Shown here: one piece after another, positions 60,342-64,000 of the stretch
Layout: each line of letters starts with the position of its first letter
Position numbering within the stretch: the stretch's first letter is position 1
NCBI GenBank assembly: GCA_031421635.1
Contig: JANOPA010000039.1
Location: 45,393-109,392 of the forward strand
Length of the DNA: 64,000 nucleotides
Origin: JAPOKJ01 sp031421635
Lineage (GTDB): Bacteria; Pseudomonadota; Gammaproteobacteria; Burkholderiales; Burkholderiaceae_E
Direction: 5' to 3'
Program-made: the position numbers and the translations under genes
Notes under the pieces: model-generated
Told to the model about the DNA's origin: nothing
Databases searched by the model: none
Seen by the model: the letters and a program-made list of their open reading frames with translations, nothing else

Positions 60342-61607
60342 ATGAACAAAGCCGTACAAGAAGCAGCACGAGCCAAAGCCTATGCCACACCTTTAGATAA
60401 GTTTGACATGAGCGACGGCGCCTTGTTTCAGTCCGACACGGTCTGGCCATACTTCGAGCGCATGAGGAAGGAAGATCCCGTGCACCTGTGCCGCAACAGT
60501 CCGCATGGCGCCTATTGGTCGATCACCAAATACAAAGACATCATGCATGTCGATTCTAATCACGCCATTTTCTCTTCCCACGGTGCAATCTCTATTCGCG
60601 AGCCGGAGGCAATATCAGCTTCTCCCGGGTTCATCGCCATGGACCCGCCCCGGCATGACGAGCAGCGCAAAGCGGTGAGCCCGATTGTGGCACCCGGCAA
60701 TCTGGCCAACCTTGAGCAGACCATCCGTACACGGGTGTGCACCATCCTCGACACCTTGCCGATTGACGAGCCCTTTGAATGGGTCGACAAAGTCTCGATT
60801 GCGCTCACCACCCAAATGCTCGCCACGCTCTTCGACTTTCCATGGGAAGATCGCCACCTCCTTACCTACTGGTCCGACGTAGCCACGGTAGACTTCAATT
60901 CGGGTGGCCCGATCAACACCCAGGAAAAGCGTATGGCTGAGTTGGGTAAGTGCCTGGCCTACTTCACGAAACTCTGGAATGAACGCGTCAATAAAGATCC
61001 GGGCAGCGACCTGATCTCGATGCTGGCCCACAACCCTGCCACCCGCAACATGCCGCCTATTGAGTACCTGGGTAATCTCATTTTATTGATTGTCGGCGGC
61101 AACGACACGACTCGCAACTCCATCACTGGCGGTCTTAATTTCTTAAACCAAAACCCTGCCGAGTATCAAAAGTTGCGCGACAATCCAAGCCTCATACCGA
61201 ATATGGTGTCAGAGATCATTCGCTATCAAACGCCCTTGTCGCATATGCGGCGCAATGCCACCATGGACACGGAACTCGGGGGCAAGCAGATTAAAAAGAA
61301 GGACAAGGTCATCATGTGGTACCTCTCCGGCAACCGAGATGAGGAGGCGATTGAGAACGCCAATAGCTTCATCATTGACCGACCTAAGGCGCGCCAACAC
61401 CTGGCGTTTGGCTTTGGCATCCATCGCTGTGTTGGCAATCGCTTGGCTGAAATGCAGCTCAAGATTATGTGGGAAGAGATTTTGAAGCGCTATTCACAAA
61501 TCGATGTGATCGGCGAGCCTAAACTGGTGTTCTCCAACTTTGTACATGGCTATACCTCTTTGCCCGTGATGATTAAAGGTAGTAACGTAGTTCGTAAGGC
61601 CCACTAA
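60342..61607 (+). CDS. CYP153-family cytochrome P450 (second copy)
   Basis: 421 residues from ATG 60342 (GGGGA upstream; TTG 60297 rejected). Same family motifs as the first copy: WPYFERMRKEDPVHLC, PPRHDEQRKAVSPIVAP, LLIVGGNDTTRNSITGG, and heme Cys363 in FGFGIHRCVGNRLAE. The two proteins are clearly paralogous, matching over their whole length with differences mainly in the F/G-loop area (VATVDFNSGGPINTQEKR vs ATSEVKGGGVITSEAMR), a substrate-recognition region. Downstream of its ferredoxin and upstream of an acyl-CoA synthetase, which could activate the acid formed after alcohol oxidation. Confidence 0.95.
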   Translation: MNKAVQEAARAKAYATPLDKFDMSDGALFQSDTVWPYFERMRKEDPVHLCRNSPHGAYWSITKYKDIMHVDSNHAIFSSHGAISIREPEAISASPGFIAMDPPRHDEQRKAVSPIVAPGNLANLEQTIRTRVCTILDTLPIDEPFEWVDKVSIALTTQMLATLFDFPWEDRHLLTYWSDVATVDFNSGGPINTQEKRMAELGKCLAYFTKLWNERVNKDPGSDLISMLAHNPATRNMPPIEYLGNLILLIVGGNDTTRNSITGGLNFLNQNPAEYQKLRDNPSLIPNMVSEIIRYQTPLSHMRRNATMDTELGGKQIKKKDKVIMWYLSGNRDEEAIENANSFIIDRPKARQHLAFGFGIHRCVGNRLAEMQLKIMWEEILKRYSQIDVIGEPKLVFSNFVHGYTSLPVMIKGSNVVRKAH

Positions 61608-61681
61608 CGCACTGGCCCATTAACTCACTGCCCCCTTTTTCAAGTCTCGCCCGAACCTAAACTACCCCGACACCCACCGCG

Positions 61682-63223
61682 ATGCATCCATATATTCACG
61701 CCAAGACCCAACCAGATCACCCCGCCTACATTATGGCGAGCAGTGGCGTCTCGGTCAGCTATCGTCAACTCGATGAGCGCTCCAACCAAGTTGCTCATTT
61801 GTTGCGAGGCTTGGGCCTCAAGCCGGGCGACCACATCGCTATCCTGCTCGAAAATCATCCGAGGTTTTACGAAATCTGCTGGGGCGCGCAGCGCTCAGGC
61901 ATTGTTTATACCGCGATGAGCACTCGGCTCACTGTCGGTGAGGCCGCTTATATCGTTGCAAACTGCGAGGCGAAGGTGTTCTTCACCTCGCAAGCCATGG
62001 CCAACCTTGCCGTTGAGTTGGATATGCAAATGCCTGCAAGCATTGCGCGCCTGATGATGGACGGCGCCTCTCCCGGATTTGAGGCTTTTGAACCTCGACT
62101 GGAGCACTTACCGATCACCCCTATCGTTGACCAAACTGCTGGGGCCGATATGCTGTACTCCTCCGGGACGACGGGCAAACCCAAGGGCGTATTTGTACCC
62201 CCAGAAGACCCCGGGATCGATGTTCCCAGTTCACTGATTCACATTAGCCAAGGCATCTATGGCATGGGGCCGAAGACAGTGTATCTCTCACCCGCGCCGT
62301 TGTATCACGCCGCACCGCTACGCTTTAACATGAGCGTCATGCGCCTCGGAGGGACCAGTATCATCATGGAGCACTTTGACCCAGAGACGTATCTTCAACT
62401 GGTACAGAAATATTCTGTAACCCACACCCAACTGGTCCCGACAATGTTTGTGCGCATGCTCAAACTCGCGCCAGAAGTGCGTAGCCGTTACGCCTTGTCA
62501 ACGTTGAAGTTTGCCATTCACGCAGCCGCCCCTTGCCCTATCGCGGTCAAGGAACAAATGATCGACTGGTGGGGCCCTGTCATCTGGGAGTACTACGCGG
62601 GCACCGAAGGCAATGGCATGACCATGGTCCACTCCAAGGACTGGCTCACCCACAAGGGCACCGTCGGAAAAGCCGTGATTGGAAAGCTACGCATCTGCAA
62701 TGAGGAGGGCCAGGAACTTCCTCAGGGCGAAACCGGTACGATCTACTTTGCTGAGGGTAGGGAATTCAAGTATCACGATGACCCGGTGAAAACCCAAGAG
62801 TCCACCAATGCTCAGGGCTGGACCACCTTAGGCGATGTTGGCCATGTCGACGCTGAAGGCTACCTCTACCTTACCGACCGCAAGTCCTACATGATTATCT
62901 CGGGTGGCGTAAACATCTATCCGCAAGAGGCCGAAAACCTCTTGGTGTTACATCCTAAAGTGATGGATGTCGCGGTGATTGGTGTGCCCAATGAGGAATT
63001 CGGGGAAGAGGTGAAGGCGGTGGTACAGCCGCGAGATATGGCTGATGCGGGTAAGGCCCTAGAGGCGGAATTGATAGCTTATTGTCGCGAGAACTTGTCG
63101 CCGATTAAATGCCCCAAGTCGGTCGATTTTGAGGCGGAGTTGCCTAGGCATCCCACGGGCAAGCTTTACAAGCGCCTTTTGCGAGATCGCTACTGGGCGG
63201 GGCGCGTGAGTAAGTTGATATGA
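61682..63223 (+). CDS. Acyl-CoA synthetase (AMP-forming)
   Basis: 513-residue ANL ligase. ATP/P-loop motif YSSGTTGKPKG, A5 motif EYYAGTEG, A7/A8 motifs TLGDVGHVDAEGYLYLTDRKSYMI with GGVNIYPQE, and the C-terminal Lys in PTGKLYKR. Medium- or long-chain fatty acid-type activation is probable. The start has no clear Shine-Dalgarno, and the gene may be translated by readthrough from CYP153 74 bases upstream. Its position after two P450 genes and a ferredoxin suggests entry of omega-oxidation products into beta-oxidation. Confidence 0.92.
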   Translation: MHPYIHAKTQPDHPAYIMASSGVSVSYRQLDERSNQVAHLLRGLGLKPGDHIAILLENHPRFYEICWGAQRSGIVYTAMSTRLTVGEAAYIVANCEAKVFFTSQAMANLAVELDMQMPASIARLMMDGASPGFEAFEPRLEHLPITPIVDQTAGADMLYSSGTTGKPKGVFVPPEDPGIDVPSSLIHISQGIYGMGPKTVYLSPAPLYHAAPLRFNMSVMRLGGTSIIMEHFDPETYLQLVQKYSVTHTQLVPTMFVRMLKLAPEVRSRYALSTLKFAIHAAAPCPIAVKEQMIDWWGPVIWEYYAGTEGNGMTMVHSKDWLTHKGTVGKAVIGKLRICNEEGQELPQGETGTIYFAEGREFKYHDDPVKTQESTNAQGWTTLGDVGHVDAEGYLYLTDRKSYMIISGGVNIYPQEAENLLVLHPKVMDVAVIGVPNEEFGEEVKAVVQPRDMADAGKALEAELIAYCRENLSPIKCPKSVDFEAELPRHPTGKLYKRLLRDRYWAGRVSKLI

Positions 63224-63236
63224 GTGGCCATTTGCG

Positions 63237-63654
63237 GTTCGGCTAACTTCTGAAGCAACCTTGAGTGATCTGGCCGGGATGGAGGCCTTTGGCGAAGTTG
63301 ACCTCAGCTTAGGCAATCAGGCGAGGCTGCTGATTGATGGTCCGGCGACCTTTGAGGCCATGTTTTCCGCAATAGAGAAAGCCCGCTCTACGATTTTGCT
63401 CGATAGTTACATTATTGATGACGCCGTGATCGCGCAAAACGGTCGGGTCGAGCAATATGGACTGGCGTAGCTTTGCGGCTAATAACGAGGTCAATGCGGA
63501 GATCATGGGCGAGGACTTCGGCAATACCTTAATGACGATGTTTAAACGCGATGTGGCTGCTTCTAAGTCAATCAGTATTGGGGCTTGGAGAGCGAGATCA
63601 ATTTGGCAAAGGATTAAAGAGGGGGCCTCGCGCGCGTTTGAGGCGGTGTTCTGA
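63237..63654 (+). pseudogene. Cardiolipin synthase remnant with internal deletion
   Basis: Two pieces of a phospholipase-D-type cardiolipin synthase are joined out of frame. The 5' piece (about 63237-63440) reads NQARLLIDGPATFEAMFSAIEKARSTILLDSYI, the start of the first PLD domain. The 3' piece, in another frame from 63442, reads VGSSNMDWRSFAANNEVNAE and ends like the family C-terminus. The catalytic HKD motifs and the whole core between are missing, and the N-terminus is also lost, so no active enzyme can be made. The junction lies near 63440-63442. Confidence 0.8.
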
Positions 63655-63889
63655 ATGATGGATCATTCCGCAGCCAGCCCCGTCAGTCCGGGACGCCCAA
63701 ATATTTTCTGAGCAATCCATCAACCGGACACGAGATCGTAAACTGCGTAGAGTCTGGATCGTGAAAAATCTGTATTCATTGATGGGCGACTCGGTTGTTG
63801 GCGTTAAAGAGTGCGATATCCTGCCCAATTTTTAGACGCTGGTGCGATCTCGGGTCTGACTTCAACTGAGATTTTCCATTAGAGAATTT
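63655..63889. other. Non-coding stretch, no supported feature
   Basis: 235 bases with no supported gene. A 24-codon GTG frame at 63761 has no ribosome site. The stretch follows the decayed cardiolipin synthase and may be decayed DNA as well; no terminal repeats or transposase motif are seen. Confidence 0.5.
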
Positions 63890-64000
63890 TCAGGGTGAGT
63901 AAAGAGGCGAGAATTCAGCGGGTTTGTCGAAGGTTTTCGAACCATCCCAGAGGCCTTGCATCCACGCCCGTTGTTGCATCGCAAGCGCCATGTTGAGGAT
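63890..64000 (-). CDS. C-terminal end of a gene cut by the window edge
   Basis: The last 36 codons plus TGA of a minus-strand gene, open to the right edge. It reads MALAMQQRAWMQGLWDGS followed by KTFDKPAEFSPLYSP, helix-like and then proline-rich, with protein-like composition. No family is recognisable from this fragment. Confidence 0.5.
   Translation of the reverse strand: MLNMALAMQQRAWMQGLWDGSKTFDKPAEFSPLYSP

Noticed and set aside
63457..63654. Separate small gene starting MDWRSF
   Set aside because: Its sequence is the C-terminal end of cardiolipin synthases and its frame continues upstream as VGSSN, so it is a pseudogene part, not an independent gene.
63761..63835. 24-codon GTG-start frame after the pseudogene
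   Set aside because: No ribosome site, no conserved motif and placed in decayed DNA.

Overview
The window looks like chromosome from a heterotrophic betaproteobacterium, most likely Burkholderiales. The reasons are moderate-to-high GC, closely packed operons, seven TctC/Bug-type periplasmic binding proteins (a family strongly expanded in that order), and many CoA-linked catabolic genes. No tRNA, rRNA, CRISPR array, prophage or intact insertion sequence was seen. The organism call is inference; no marker gene is present.

Layout. 1-6.8 kb: the start of a DUF3617-like secreted protein, a DUF455 ferritin-like protein, an operon of a dienelactone hydrolase-rhodanese fusion, a GST and a Bug receptor, then GST, FAH-family hydrolase and ketopantoate reductase-like genes. 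7-11.6 kb: a complete tripartite tricarboxylate transporter (tctC-tctB-tctA) with an intrinsic terminator between tctC and tctB, a Crp/Fnr regulator with FNR-like dyads nearby, and a PAS protein. 11.8-21.4 kb: formyl-CoA:oxalate CoA-transferase (frc), a two-subunit NAD-linked formate dehydrogenase, a ThDP enzyme, a Bug receptor and a class II aldolase. 21.4-31.7 kb: small accessory units, mostly one Bug receptor beside one enzyme (serine hydrolase, cupin, CitE-like lyase), plus a phosphodiesterase, an SMP-30 lactonase, an AEC carrier and a possible 13-residue peptide gene with its own terminator.

31.7-43.9 kb, minus strand: an acyl-CoA/ketone-body block (acyl-CoA dehydrogenase, thiolase, acetoacetyl-CoA synthetase, isovaleryl-CoA dehydrogenase, two SDRs) with a TRAP transporter and a racemase-family protein. 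43.9-50.3 kb: housekeeping or accessory genes (membrane-fused spermidine synthase, SMUG1-type glycosylase, thiolase-like protein, YaeQ, HDAC-like deacetylase). 50.3-63.2 kb: a TauD-like dioxygenase and Bug receptor leading into a CYP153 P450, then a histidine kinase/response regulator pair divergent from an SPFH protein and an SH3-like periplasmic protein, then a [2Fe-2S] ferredoxin, a second CYP153 and an acyl-CoA synthetase. The end holds a collapsed cardiolipin synthase pseudogene and the tail of one more gene.

Together the genes describe a scavenger of organic acids and aliphatic compounds: periplasmic receptors and TTT/TRAP carriers for uptake, CoA activation and beta-oxidation-type enzymes for breakdown, formate oxidation for NADH, and P450-ferredoxin terminal hydroxylation with acyl-CoA activation. 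The least explained parts are the two-component/SPFH/SH3 module set between the CYP153 paralogs, the ThDP enzyme placed where an oxalyl-CoA decarboxylase might be expected, and the small peptide locus near 22.5 kb.
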